From: Melioribacteraceae bacterium
GTDB taxonomy: Bacteria; Bacteroidota; Ignavibacteria; Ignavibacteriales; Melioribacteraceae
DNA length: 64,000 bases
Assembly (NCBI GenBank): GCA_016927595.1
Contig: JAFGMI010000005.1
Span: 1 to 64,000, forward strand
Direction: 5' to 3'
Of this stretch, positions 24,878 to 34,560 are shown piece after piece. The notes below the pieces were generated by a model. It worked only from the letters and a program-made list of their open reading frames with translations. It was not told where the DNA came from and made no database searches. The position numbers were made by a program, and so were the translations under genes. Numbering within the stretch: the first letter of the stretch is position 1; every line of letters begins with the position of its first letter.

Positions 24878-26355
24878 TGTTCTTGTCGGATATATTAAAT
24901 AGTGTAAACGTATTAAACGTGATTGGTGAAGCCGAAAAAGCTGAAGTCAAAGGGATTACCAATAGCAGTCTGGAAGTTGAGAGTAATTTTATCTTTGTTG
25001 CTGTAAGTGGATTTAAAACCGACGGACACAAATATTTGCAAGACGCTATTAATAGAGGTGCAAGCGCAGTGATCATAGAGAACAGTGACGCATGTCCGGA
25101 TGATCTCTGTAAGCATCATAATGTTATTAAAGTATTGGTGAACAACTCGAGAATTGCACTGGCTCAATTGTCTCATGCATTTTATAACAGACCTTCTGAA
25201 AAACTATTAACAGTAGGCATAACCGGAACTAAAGGAAAAACGACTACCAGTTATTTTATAAAACATATTCTCTGGCAGGCGGAGTATAAAACAGGTTTAA
25301 TTGGGACTATTGCTAACTACATTGGAAATAAAAAGGTATCCACAAAGTTAACTACTCCGGAAGCTCATAACATTGCTGCGCTTATGTCCGAAATGAATAC
25401 AGAGGGATGCACTCATTGTGTTATGGAAGTTTCGTCACATTCACTGGCATTGCACAGAACAGATGGCATTAAATTTAATCTTGCTGTGTTCACAAATCTT
25501 ACGTCTGATCATTTTGATTTCCACAAAGATTTTACTTCGTACAGAGATGCAAAGAAAAAATTGTTCGACGATCTGTCTGTAAAATCGCAGTCGGTAATAA
25601 ATATAGACGATAAAAACTGGTCGAATATTATCCTCGAGTCGAATGCACATGCTCTGTTCTACGGTAAAAGTGAAGCTGCTCTTTATCGTCTTACAAACAT
25701 TAGTTACGATATAAACGGAACAAAGTTCGATATAGAATTTAATGAAACACTATACAACTTTAACACGAAGCTTATAGGCGAATTTAATGCCTATAATGCC
25801 ACCGCTGCAATTGCGGTCGCTCATCAGCTAGGTATGGACTGGGAGCAGATTCAAAAAGGAGTTTCTACAATGCCTCAGGTGCCGGGACGATTCGAAGTGA
25901 TCTCCCATGACAGAAAAAAAGTTATAATCGATTATTCACATACCACGGATAGTTTAAAACAGGCTTTAATCACAATTAATTCATTAATAAAAGGTAGCAG
26001 GAAAATTTACACAGTGTTCGGATGCGGGGGTGACAGGGATACAGCTAAGCGACCTGAGATGGGAAGTGTGGCTGAAATGTACAGCGATAAAATTATCGTT
26101 ACTTCGGATAATCCCCGCACAGAGAAACCGGAAGCAATTATAGATGATATTGTAAAGGGAATGAATACAAATAAATATAAGATTATTGCAGACAGGGAGA
26201 AAGCCATTGAAGATGCAATAATAAACTCGGAAGAAGATGCAGTTATATTAATCGCAGGCAAGGGACACGAGGACTATCAGGAGATAAAAGGTGTCAGAAG
26301 TCATTTCTCAGACAAAGAAAAAGCGGAAGAGTATTTAGCTAAATGTCTCAATTAA
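24877..26355 (+). CDS. murE: UDP-MurNAc-L-Ala-D-Glu:meso-diaminopimelate ligase
   Basis: The 492-residue Mur ligase has ATP-binding GITGTKGKTTTSYF. The DNPR motif at 411-414 marks meso-diaminopimelate as substrate, whereas lysine-adding enzymes differ here; the wall should thus be of the A1-gamma DAP type. VMEVSSHSLAL and the HTTDSLKQAL segment are also conserved. Its start shares one base with the ftsI stop. It adds the third residue of the stem peptide in the cytoplasm. Confidence 0.97.
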   Translation: MFLSDILNSVNVLNVIGEAEKAEVKGITNSSLEVESNFIFVAVSGFKTDGHKYLQDAINRGASAVIIENSDACPDDLCKHHNVIKVLVNNSRIALAQLSHAFYNRPSEKLLTVGITGTKGKTTTSYFIKHILWQAEYKTGLIGTIANYIGNKKVSTKLTTPEAHNIAALMSEMNTEGCTHCVMEVSSHSLALHRTDGIKFNLAVFTNLTSDHFDFHKDFTSYRDAKKKLFDDLSVKSQSVINIDDKNWSNIILESNAHALFYGKSEAALYRLTNISYDINGTKFDIEFNETLYNFNTKLIGEFNAYNATAAIAVAHQLGMDWEQIQKGVSTMPQVPGRFEVISHDRKKVIIDYSHTTDSLKQALITINSLIKGSRKIYTVFGCGGDRDTAKRPEMGSVAEMYSDKIIVTSDNPRTEKPEAIIDDIVKGMNTNKYKIIADREKAIEDAIINSEEDAVILIAGKGHEDYQEIKGVRSHFSDKEKAEEYLAKCLN

Positions 26356-27731
26356 AAATTACACTGAAAGATTTGTTCAATCTGAACGGAGCGGTTTTAT
26401 ATAATCCCGACGGATTCAAACCTGCATCCTTTGTTTCGATTGATTCGAGAAGTGTAAGAAAGAATACTCTGTTCGTTGCCGTCAAAGGAGATAGATTCGA
26501 CGGTCATAGTTTTATCGGGGAAGCTGAAAAAAGAGGGGCATGTGCGGTTGTCGTTATGAAGTCGAAGCTTAATAATCTGGGAAATGTTAGAGTGCCTGTT
26601 ATTGCCGTTCCCGATACTGTTAAAGCATACGGGGAACTTGCAGCAGCCTGGCGCAATAAACTTGGTGCGAAAGTGATTTCAATTACAGGAAGCAATGGTA
26701 AAACTTCTACCAAGGATATTCTTGCCGTTTTGCTTTCCACAAAGTACAGGGTGGTTAAATCTTCGTACAATAATAACAACCATATAGGTGTCCCCTTAAC
26801 AATCCTTTCATCTAAAAAAGGGACTGAAATACTGGTGCTTGAACACGGGACGAATCATTTCGGCGAAATTGAGTACACAGCAAAAATTGCAAGACCCGAT
26901 TTAGCGCTTATAACCAATATAGGTGAATCACATCTGGAATTTCTGAAAAACAAAAACGGTGTATATAAAGAAAAATCGAAATTGTTTGATGAATGCCTTG
27001 CAAACAATGGGACACTGATAATTAATTACGATGATCCTGTAATAAAAAGAAAAACCAAAAGGGCAGCCAAGAAAATTACATATGGGTTTAAAGGTAATCC
27101 CGAGTTTGAAGCCGTTAGAGTTACATATGATAAATTTGGAAGAACAGGGATAAAAATAAAATCGGGTAATATTATTTATGACCTTAAACTGCCCCTTTAC
27201 GGCATGTCGAATGCATTGAATGTATTGGCAGCCGTAGCAGTAGCAAAAAGGCTTGGAGTCACAAAAGCAAATATCATATCGGGTATTGACAGGGTTACTC
27301 AACCCAAAGGAAGGCTGAATGTTTTTTACGGAGACAGCGCAACACTGATTGATGATACTTACAACTCAAATCCTGTTTCTATGATTGCAGCTATCGATAT
27401 GATGGATAAAATAAAAATTCATAAAAAATCACTGCTTGTTTTAGGGGATATGTTTGAACTGGGTTCGCATGCAATAAGGTATCATTCAAGACTCTTTCAT
27501 GAGTTGAAAAATGTGAAGAACCTTGAATTGATACTGATTGGCAGATTAATGAAGCATCTTTATCACGAAGCGAAAACCAAAAAGGCTGATGCAGTTTATT
27601 TCACAAGCAGAGAAAAGCTGAAGAAGTATTTATCAGACAGGAGCTATAATGATTATAAAATTCTTGTTAAAGGCTCACGTGGAATGAGAATGGAAGAATT
27701 TGCTGCTATTATTAAATCGAGGACAGTTTAG
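26343..27731 (+). CDS. murF: UDP-MurNAc-tripeptide:D-alanyl-D-alanine ligase
   Basis: The 462-residue Mur ligase has the ATP-binding loop ITGSNGKTSTKD, then the LEHGTNHFGEI and NIGESHLEF segments typical of MurF, and a C-terminal LVLGDMFELGSHA motif. It completes the UDP-MurNAc-pentapeptide by adding D-Ala-D-Ala. The start overlaps murE by 13 bases, implying translational coupling. The ddl gene supplying D-Ala-D-Ala is not in the window. Confidence 0.97.
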   Translation: MSQLKITLKDLFNLNGAVLYNPDGFKPASFVSIDSRSVRKNTLFVAVKGDRFDGHSFIGEAEKRGACAVVVMKSKLNNLGNVRVPVIAVPDTVKAYGELAAAWRNKLGAKVISITGSNGKTSTKDILAVLLSTKYRVVKSSYNNNNHIGVPLTILSSKKGTEILVLEHGTNHFGEIEYTAKIARPDLALITNIGESHLEFLKNKNGVYKEKSKLFDECLANNGTLIINYDDPVIKRKTKRAAKKITYGFKGNPEFEAVRVTYDKFGRTGIKIKSGNIIYDLKLPLYGMSNALNVLAAVAVAKRLGVTKANIISGIDRVTQPKGRLNVFYGDSATLIDDTYNSNPVSMIAAIDMMDKIKIHKKSLLVLGDMFELGSHAIRYHSRLFHELKNVKNLELILIGRLMKHLYHEAKTKKADAVYFTSREKLKKYLSDRSYNDYKILVKGSRGMRMEEFAAIIKSRTV

Positions 27732-28841
27732 ATGTTCTACTATTTATTCGATTATATTAACAAAGCTTTCAGTCCTCCCGGATTCGATCTGTTCCGGTTC
27801 CTTTCTTTCCGTTCTATATTGTCTGCAGTAACCGGACTACTGCTCGCGTTTTATCTTGGACCCAAAATAATCAATTACCTTAAATCCAAACAGATAGGCG
27901 AAACTATTAAAGAAGAAGGTCCGCAAACTCATAAAAGTAAAGCCGGCACGCCTACTATGGGCGGTATAATTCTGATTATCTGCGTTTCGATTTCTGTTTT
28001 GCTATGGGCAGATATAAAGAGTTCTTATATAATAATAGTGCTGTCAGGAACATTATTCCTGAGCGGTGTGGGATTTATTGATGATTACCTGAAAGTTGTA
28101 AAAAAGTATCCAAAGGGACTGATAGCAAGATATAAATTAATGGGACAGGTTTTTGTTGGGCTGCTTGTTGGTATTGCAATTTACCTTATGCCCGAGTTTT
28201 CTGAATTTACCACTCAAACAACTCTGCCTTTTTTCAAAAATCTTAATTTTGATTTTTCATATATGTACATACCGGCTGTTATTTTTATTATAACAGCAAC
28301 TTCCAATGCAGTTAACCTCACTGATGGGCTGGATGGTCTCTCGATGGGCACAATGATCATTGTACTGATGGCTTTAGCCCTAATGAGTTATGTTTCCGGT
28401 AACGTTATTTATGCCGATTACCTGAACATAATATACCTGCAGGGATCAGGAGAACTCACTGTTTTTATAGCTGCGCTTATTGGTGCAGGTCTCGGATTTC
28501 TATGGTTTAATTTTTATCCGGCTCAGGTATTTATGGGTGATACCGGATCACTTGCTCTGGGAGGAGCTTTGGGAATTATCTCGATTCTTATCAAGAAAGA
28601 ACTGTTAATTCCTATACTCGGCGGAATTTTCTTTATTGAAACTACTTCAGTAATCATTCAAAGACTGTACTTCAAGTATACAAAAAAACGATATGGTGAA
28701 GGCAGGAGAGTATTTAAAATGGCTCCTCTCCATCATCATTATGAAATGATAGGATGGCACGAACCGAAAATAGTAATTCGTTTTTATATAATAACAATAA
28801 TTCTGGCATTAATGAGTCTGGCATCATTTAAGATCAGATAA
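27732..28841 (+). CDS. mraY: Phospho-N-acetylmuramoyl-pentapeptide transferase
   Basis: The 369-residue polytopic membrane enzyme has about ten helices. Family motifs include the TPTMGG loop, FIDDYLKVVKKYPKGL with the catalytic aspartate pair, NLTDGLDGLS, FMGDTGSLALGG and the late MAPLHHHYE box. It transfers phospho-MurNAc-pentapeptide to undecaprenyl phosphate, giving lipid I. It begins directly after the murF stop, and its TAA shares one base with the murD ATG. Confidence 0.98.
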   Translation: MFYYLFDYINKAFSPPGFDLFRFLSFRSILSAVTGLLLAFYLGPKIINYLKSKQIGETIKEEGPQTHKSKAGTPTMGGIILIICVSISVLLWADIKSSYIIIVLSGTLFLSGVGFIDDYLKVVKKYPKGLIARYKLMGQVFVGLLVGIAIYLMPEFSEFTTQTTLPFFKNLNFDFSYMYIPAVIFIITATSNAVNLTDGLDGLSMGTMIIVLMALALMSYVSGNVIYADYLNIIYLQGSGELTVFIAALIGAGLGFLWFNFYPAQVFMGDTGSLALGGALGIISILIKKELLIPILGGIFFIETTSVIIQRLYFKYTKKRYGEGRRVFKMAPLHHHYEMIGWHEPKIVIRFYIITIILALMSLASFKIR

Positions 28842-30187
28842 TGGATATAAACGGAAAAAAAATATCGATAATCGGTGCGGTAAGAAGCGGAGTTGGTGCG
28901 GCAAAACTTGCAAAAAAACTCGGCGGACTACCTTTTGTGAGCGACCTCTCCGAAGATGAAAAAATTTATGCGGGTATTGCTGCATTGAAAGCAGAAGGTA
29001 TAAATTTTGAAACAGGCAGTCATTCCGATAAAGTATATGACTGCGAGCTGATGGTAATTAGTCCTGGTGTCCCTTCAAAATCATCAGTTGTTCAAAATGC
29101 GCTTTCAAAAGGAATTGAAGTTATCAGCGAATTAGAATTTGCAAGCTGGTATTGCAGAGGCAGGATTATAGCGGTAACAGGTACTAACGGTAAAACCACT
29201 ACAACATCGCTTTGCAGCTATACTCTGAATAATTCCGGATACAAATGTTATGAAGCAGGCAATATTGGTTTGGCGTTTTCTGAGATAGTTCTCGGAGTAA
29301 AGGAAAACGAATATGTGGCTTTAGAAACATCAAGTTTCCAGCTCGATCATATCAAATGGTTTAAACCATTTATCTCAGTAATAATAAATATTACTCCTGA
29401 TCATCTGGACAGATACGACAATAAGTTTGAGAATTATGTTGCTTCGAAGATGAATATTGTAAGAAATCAGGATGACCTTGATTTCTGCATTATTAATTGT
29501 GACGACAGCAGAATTCCCGGATTGACCAACGATAAGGTAAACAAGATTTGTTTTTCGGTTAACAGGAGAGTTCAAAACGGTTCATTTATAAGTGATAATC
29601 AATTCCAGTATTCCAATGATAACAATGCTGAACCAATATGCAATGCGGATGATCTTCTTATTAAGGGATTGCACAACAAACAGAATGCTCTTGCTGTACT
29701 AAGCGCTGTAAAGATTGTCGGCTGTGATAACGAATCCATAAAAAAATCTTTTGCCTATTTCCCCGGAGTTGAACATAGACTTGAATTCGTCAGGAGACTT
29801 GATTCAGTAGAATATATAAACGATTCAAAAGCTACTAATGTTGATTCTGTCTGGTACGCATTGCAGAGTTTTAAAGAACCCATATACTTAATACTCGGGG
29901 GTAAAGACAAAGGAAACGATTACTCCAGGATAGAAAGCCTTGTAAAAGGGAATGTAAAAAAGATTTACGCAATCGGCTCTTCTGCCGGGAAGATATTCGA
30001 GTTCTTTAAAAATACCGTTACTACCGAAATAAAAAGCTCTCTAAAGGATTGTGTTAATTCAGCCAGGAGTGAAGCCGAACCAAATTCAGTTGTACTGCTT
30101 TCACCGGCTTGTGCAAGTTTTGATATGTTCGATAATTACGAACACAGGGGCAAAGTATTCAAACAAGAAGTAATGAGTCTGAACTGA
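28841..30187 (+). CDS. murD: UDP-MurNAc-L-alanine:D-glutamate ligase
   Basis: The 448-residue Mur ligase has ATP-binding VTGTNGKTTTTSLC, the ETSSFQLDH segment characteristic of MurD, NITPDHLDRY and a late LSPACASFDMF motif. It adds D-glutamate, the second residue of the stem peptide. One-base overlaps on both sides (with mraY and ftsW) show tight coupling. Length and motif order are normal. Confidence 0.97.
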   Translation: MDINGKKISIIGAVRSGVGAAKLAKKLGGLPFVSDLSEDEKIYAGIAALKAEGINFETGSHSDKVYDCELMVISPGVPSKSSVVQNALSKGIEVISELEFASWYCRGRIIAVTGTNGKTTTTSLCSYTLNNSGYKCYEAGNIGLAFSEIVLGVKENEYVALETSSFQLDHIKWFKPFISVIINITPDHLDRYDNKFENYVASKMNIVRNQDDLDFCIINCDDSRIPGLTNDKVNKICFSVNRRVQNGSFISDNQFQYSNDNNAEPICNADDLLIKGLHNKQNALAVLSAVKIVGCDNESIKKSFAYFPGVEHRLEFVRRLDSVEYINDSKATNVDSVWYALQSFKEPIYLILGGKDKGNDYSRIESLVKGNVKKIYAIGSSAGKIFEFFKNTVTTEIKSSLKDCVNSARSEAEPNSVVLLSPACASFDMFDNYEHRGKVFKQEVMSLN

Positions 30188-31311
30188 TGAAAACGATGAC
30201 AAGAACATTACTGATAATCGTATTAACACTTGTTGTTTTAGGATCGGTTCTCGTATTCAGTGCGAGCGGGACATACAGCGAGATACGATTCAACAATCTG
30301 TATTTTCTGTTTAAATCGCACCTGTGGAAAATTATCGGTGCTATTGCGGCGTTAATTATAGTCTCGATGGTACCATACGATATCTATAAGAAGTACAGCA
30401 AGCAATTATTAATTGGAATTCTGGTAATACTTTTTGCCACATTTATATTTTCACCGAAATTCAAAGGCGCTGCCAGATGGATCGATCTGGGCATCCTCAG
30501 ATTTCAGCCGTCTGAGCTTGCAAAATTAATTTTAATAATGCACCTGGCTGAATTGCTTGAGCGCAAGGGAGAGCTGATTAAGGATTTCAAACACGGTTTC
30601 AGATATGCGTTGTTCTGGGTATTTGTCGTAAGCGGATTGGTTCTTGTTCAACCCAATGTTAGTACGAGTATGATTATTGTATTTACTGCGGTTACGCTTT
30701 TATATGTGGGCGGATGCAGGTTTAAGCATCTGGTATACACTTTCGGGTCAGTATCTGCAGCAGGTGCGCTCGTAATGTTCGCCTTCAGTCATTCGCGGGA
30801 AAGGATTATGACATTCTGGGAAAGTCTTGTCGGCAATTCAGAACCGAACACGCAGGTTTTACAGGCTAAAATCGGATTGGGGAGCGGTGGATTCTGGGGA
30901 GTTGGAATCGGTCAAAGCCGTCAAAGTGATCTGTTTCTACCTGAATCGTATGGAGATTTCATTTTTTCAGTGCTTGGGGAAGAACTCGGATTTATAGGAG
31001 CTATTACCGTACTGTTCCTTTTCCTTGCGCTTTTTGTTATTGGTGTTCTGATATCTAAAAACGCAAAAGACAATTACGGAAAGCTTCTGGGCTTCGGTAT
31101 ATCTTTTAATATTGCTGTAAGCGCATTTATAAATGCCGGAGTCGTAATGGGTGTATTGCCGACAACTGGCATCACACTGCCGTTCATAAGTTTTGGCGGT
31201 ACTTCCATAATAATATTCTGTATCTCAGTGGGAATTCTTATAAACATAGCTCGTGAATCAATAAATCAAAACAAAATCTATACGGGAAACATTGAAGAAG
31301 TTGCAGTCTAA
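30187..31311 (+). CDS. ftsW: Septal peptidoglycan glycosyltransferase FtsW
   Basis: The 374-residue SEDS protein has ten predicted helices. The FtsW/RodA family signatures RWIDLGILRFQPSELAKL, PNVSTSM, and late GITLPFISFGGTSII are all present. With FtsI it polymerises lipid II at the septum. Its cluster position between murD and murG favours FtsW over RodA. The ATG shares one base with murD; the 3' end overlaps murG by 20 bases. Confidence 0.95.
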   Translation: MKTMTRTLLIIVLTLVVLGSVLVFSASGTYSEIRFNNLYFLFKSHLWKIIGAIAALIIVSMVPYDIYKKYSKQLLIGILVILFATFIFSPKFKGAARWIDLGILRFQPSELAKLILIMHLAELLERKGELIKDFKHGFRYALFWVFVVSGLVLVQPNVSTSMIIVFTAVTLLYVGGCRFKHLVYTFGSVSAAGALVMFAFSHSRERIMTFWESLVGNSEPNTQVLQAKIGLGSGGFWGVGIGQSRQSDLFLPESYGDFIFSVLGEELGFIGAITVLFLFLALFVIGVLISKNAKDNYGKLLGFGISFNIAVSAFINAGVVMGVLPTTGITLPFISFGGTSIIIFCISVGILINIARESINQNKIYTGNIEEVAV

Positions 31312-32398
31312 ATACAGATTTTTATTCGCAGGCGGTGGAACAGGCGGACATTTATTCCCGGGTATCGCAGTTGCCCGGAAATTGAAAGAATTAAAACCTG
31401 ATTCAAGAATAATGTTCATCGGTACAAAGAATGGGCTTGAATCACGTGTTGTACCTGACTCTGGATTCGATTTTAAGACTATTTGGATAAGCGGGATTCA
31501 AAGAAAGATTAATCTTAAAAATATTCTTTTCCCGTTTAAACTTTTGATCGCTATGCTCCAATCTGTAATGATATGCATAAAATTTAAGCCTGTAGTTGCT
31601 ATCGGTACGGGAGCATACGTGTCCGGACCTGCAGTCTGGGGTGCATCCGTTATGGGTGCTAAAATTATGCTGCTTGAGCAGAATAGTTACCCCGGATTAA
31701 CAAACAGGTTATTAGAAAAACGTGCTGAGGAAATTCATATAAGTTTCAGAGACTCCGAAAAATATTTCAGAAATAAAGAGAAGTTGAAATTAACAGGGAA
31801 TCCTATTCACGTAAGTTCCGAGAAGATGCCGTTGGAGGAATCTTTAAAAGTATTTGGTCTGCATCGTGGCAAGTTCACAATTCTCGTACTGGGAGGGAGT
31901 CTCGGCGCAAGATCAATTAACCAAGCATTTTCAAAAATTATTTCTGATATCGAAAAGAACGAAAAGATTCAGGTATTATGGCAGACAGGAAAAAACTACT
32001 ATAATGAATATAAAGTATATTCATCCGATAACGTGAAAATTATGCCTTTCATTGATAATATGGATGCTGCTTATTCCTCCGCCGATCTTGTTATTGCTCG
32101 GGCGGGCGCTACTACCATTGCCGAAGTTGCAGCTTTAAGCTTGCCGGTTATTTTTATCCCTTCTCCACATGTCGCTGAGGACCATCAGTACAAAAATGCA
32201 GAGTCCATCGAGAAAGTCGGCGGGTGTATTGTTATTAAGGATGCGGATATCAATGAAAGGCTCTATTTAACCATAATGGAGTTATATAATAACAGAACTA
32301 AACTGGATGATCTTGCAGCAAATATTAAAAAGTTTTCAAAACCTGATGCAGCAGTCATGATTGCAAAACGTGCAATTGTACTGGCTGAGGCAATTTAA
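31292..32398 (+). CDS. murG: UDP-GlcNAc transferase to lipid I (MurG)
   Basis: The 368-residue GT28 enzyme starts with TTG at 31292, inside the end of ftsW; a second TTG nine bases on is an alternative. Family motif GGGTGGH is at residues 14-20, GTGAYVSGP and LLEQNSYPGLTNR follow, then GGSLGARSIN and the C-terminal RAGATTIAEVAAL nucleotide-sugar site. It makes lipid II at the inner leaflet. A GGAG site leads on to murC 17 bases later. Confidence 0.97.
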   Translation: MKKLQSKYRFLFAGGGTGGHLFPGIAVARKLKELKPDSRIMFIGTKNGLESRVVPDSGFDFKTIWISGIQRKINLKNILFPFKLLIAMLQSVMICIKFKPVVAIGTGAYVSGPAVWGASVMGAKIMLLEQNSYPGLTNRLLEKRAEEIHISFRDSEKYFRNKEKLKLTGNPIHVSSEKMPLEESLKVFGLHRGKFTILVLGGSLGARSINQAFSKIISDIEKNEKIQVLWQTGKNYYNEYKVYSSDNVKIMPFIDNMDAAYSSADLVIARAGATTIAEVAALSLPVIFIPSPHVAEDHQYKNAESIEKVGGCIVIKDADINERLYLTIMELYNNRTKLDDLAANIKKFSKPDAAVMIAKRAIVLAEAI

Positions 32399-32415
32399 AG
32401 GAGTAATTACGAAAT

Positions 32416-33795
32416 ATGTTTCAGCAGGTAATAAAAAATATACACTTTGTTGGAATAGGCGGAATAGGCATGAGCGGTATAGCCGAAATACTGCTTAACC
32501 AGGGTTTCGAAATAACCGGTTCGGATTTGATGGAAAGCGAAGTAACCGAGCATCTCAAGAAACTTGGTATCAGGATATACAAAGGTCATTCAGCGGAAAA
32601 TCTTAAGGATGCAGACGTGCTTGTATACTCTTCTGCAGTTAGTGTTAATAATCCGGAAGTGAAGGAAGCAATAGACCGGAAAATTCCGGTAATAAAAAGA
32701 TCCGAAATGCTTGCGGAATGCATGAGGATGAAATATGGTATCGGAATTGCCGGTACTCATGGTAAAACTACAACAACTTCTATGGTCGGTCTGGTTTTAA
32801 CCGCTGGAGGAATCGATCCGACAATAATAGTGGGGGGCAAACTCAGCGGACTTGGCGGTACAAACGCACGGCTCGGCAACGGTGAATATATTGTAGTTGA
32901 AGCCGATGAATTTGACCGGACTTTCTTAAAACTGACACCGAGCATCGCTGCCATTACAACCCTCGAAACCGAACATCTCGATACTTACAAAGATCTTGAT
33001 GATATCAAAACAGCCTTCGTTGAGTTCGCAAATAAAGTCCCCTTTTTCGGTTTCGTTACTTTGTGCCTCGACGAACCGGCGCTACAGGACGTGATGCCGA
33101 TGATAAATAAAAAGATTATTACATACGGACTTACACAGCAGGCAGATGTAAGAGCAGTTGAAATATCTCATAAAGAATATACAAGTACTTATACAGTCGT
33201 ATATAAAGGGAATGAACTTGGTAAAATTACCTTAAAAATTCCCGGGGCACATAATATTAAAAACAGTCTTGTCGCAGTAATTATTGGCACAGAACTGGGA
33301 GTGGAATTTAATACTATTAAATCAGCGCTTGAACAATTTACCGGCGTGTACAGAAGATTCGAAACGAAATATTCGAACGATATATTGGTTATAGATGACT
33401 ATGCTCATCACCCGACTGAAATTAATGCCTCACTCGCTGGGATAAGAAGTGGCTGGAAACGCAGACTGGTGGCGGTCTTCCAGCCGCACTTATATTCCCG
33501 GACAAGGGATTTTTATTCCGAATTCGGAAGGTCTTTTCTCAATTCCGATGTCTTCATCTGTACGGATGTTTATCCCGCCAGGGAAAATCCTATAGAAGGT
33601 ATAACAGGTGAATTAATTGCCAACGCTGCAAAAAGCTACGGGCATAAGAATGTAGTTTATGAGAACGACAAAACTAAAATTCCCATGTTACTGAAGAGTA
33701 TATATAAAAAGGATGATATAATAATTACCATGGGAGCAGGTGATATCTGGAAGTTCGGCGAAAAATTTGTTGAGTTATTAAACAGCGGGAAATAG
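32416..33795 (+). CDS. murC: UDP-N-acetylmuramate:L-alanine ligase
   Basis: The 459-residue Mur ligase has the N-terminal GIGGIGMSGIAEILL, ATP-binding GTHGKTTTTSMV, EADEFDRTFL and the YRRFE and DDYAHHPTEI segments typical of MurC. It adds the first amino acid, L-alanine, to UDP-MurNAc. AAAGGAG stands 12 bases before its ATG. The ftsQ GTG start follows its stop with no gap. A murB gene, often next to murC, is absent here. Confidence 0.97.
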   Translation: MFQQVIKNIHFVGIGGIGMSGIAEILLNQGFEITGSDLMESEVTEHLKKLGIRIYKGHSAENLKDADVLVYSSAVSVNNPEVKEAIDRKIPVIKRSEMLAECMRMKYGIGIAGTHGKTTTTSMVGLVLTAGGIDPTIIVGGKLSGLGGTNARLGNGEYIVVEADEFDRTFLKLTPSIAAITTLETEHLDTYKDLDDIKTAFVEFANKVPFFGFVTLCLDEPALQDVMPMINKKIITYGLTQQADVRAVEISHKEYTSTYTVVYKGNELGKITLKIPGAHNIKNSLVAVIIGTELGVEFNTIKSALEQFTGVYRRFETKYSNDILVIDDYAHHPTEINASLAGIRSGWKRRLVAVFQPHLYSRTRDFYSEFGRSFLNSDVFICTDVYPARENPIEGITGELIANAAKSYGHKNVVYENDKTKIPMLLKSIYKKDDIIITMGAGDIWKFGEKFVELLNSGK

Positions 33796-34560
33796 GTGGA
33801 GAGAAACATCAAAATAACGTCTGCTGTAATGCTGAGCGCACTATTGTCGGTGATAGTATACTTGTCAATAAGTATTGAAGACAAAACCGATCAATATGCA
33901 TCGCTTATAGAGTTGAACGGAAACATTCACCTTCCCAAAGATGAGTACGTGAAATTTGCCGATCTCAGGGAAGAACAGATGATTGATATCTCGGTAATAA
34001 GAGACAGGTTGTTGAAGCATCCTTACATCGATAATGTCGACGTGGTTATAAACGGAGCGAAACTCGAAATAGAAGTAACCGAAAAAAGGTTCGATGCTCT
34101 GCTTTTATATAACGGCAGTCAGTTTTTAATAGATGAAAACTCATTGGTAATTCCCGTATTAAGGTTTACACAGAATCTTGATTATCCGGTAATCAGCAAT
34201 CCGGATTTAAAAATCGAGTTAAAGACTATGCAGAAGCTTGAAAACGGAAATGATGTGACAAATGCCCTGAAGATGCAGTACGCTTTAAAGTTGGTTAACC
34301 CTGTCCTCTATGAAAAGCTGAGTGAAACTAACTTGAGAAACGGAAAGGATATCCTGCTTCAATTCTCTGATATGGATTTCCCTTTGATAATAGGAAGAGG
34401 TGGTGAGATAAGTAAAATATTAACGTTCAGTGCTTTTTGGGAACAACTCAACAGCAATAAGGTGAACGAAGTAATCTACTACATCGATATGCGTTATTCA
34501 GAACATATTTTTCTCGGATTAAAATCCAGTATCGCAGTGGACGGAGATGATTTGATATGA
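33796..34560 (+). CDS. ftsQ: FtsQ/DivIB-like cell division protein
   Basis: The 254-residue product begins with GTG immediately after the murC stop. One N-terminal helix (about residues 8-25) leads to an extracytoplasmic POTRA-like segment (RDRLLKHPYIDNVDVVIN, followed by LEIEVTEKRFDALL), then the beta domain of FtsQ (FLIDENSLVIPVL). It links the early divisome to FtsB/FtsL. Sequence identity in this family is low; topology, motif and its place just before ftsA decide it. The end overlaps ftsA by four bases. Confidence 0.9.
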   Translation: MERNIKITSAVMLSALLSVIVYLSISIEDKTDQYASLIELNGNIHLPKDEYVKFADLREEQMIDISVIRDRLLKHPYIDNVDVVINGAKLEIEVTEKRFDALLLYNGSQFLIDENSLVIPVLRFTQNLDYPVISNPDLKIELKTMQKLENGNDVTNALKMQYALKLVNPVLYEKLSETNLRNGKDILLQFSDMDFPLIIGRGGEISKILTFSAFWEQLNSNKVNEVIYYIDMRYSEHIFLGLKSSIAVDGDDLI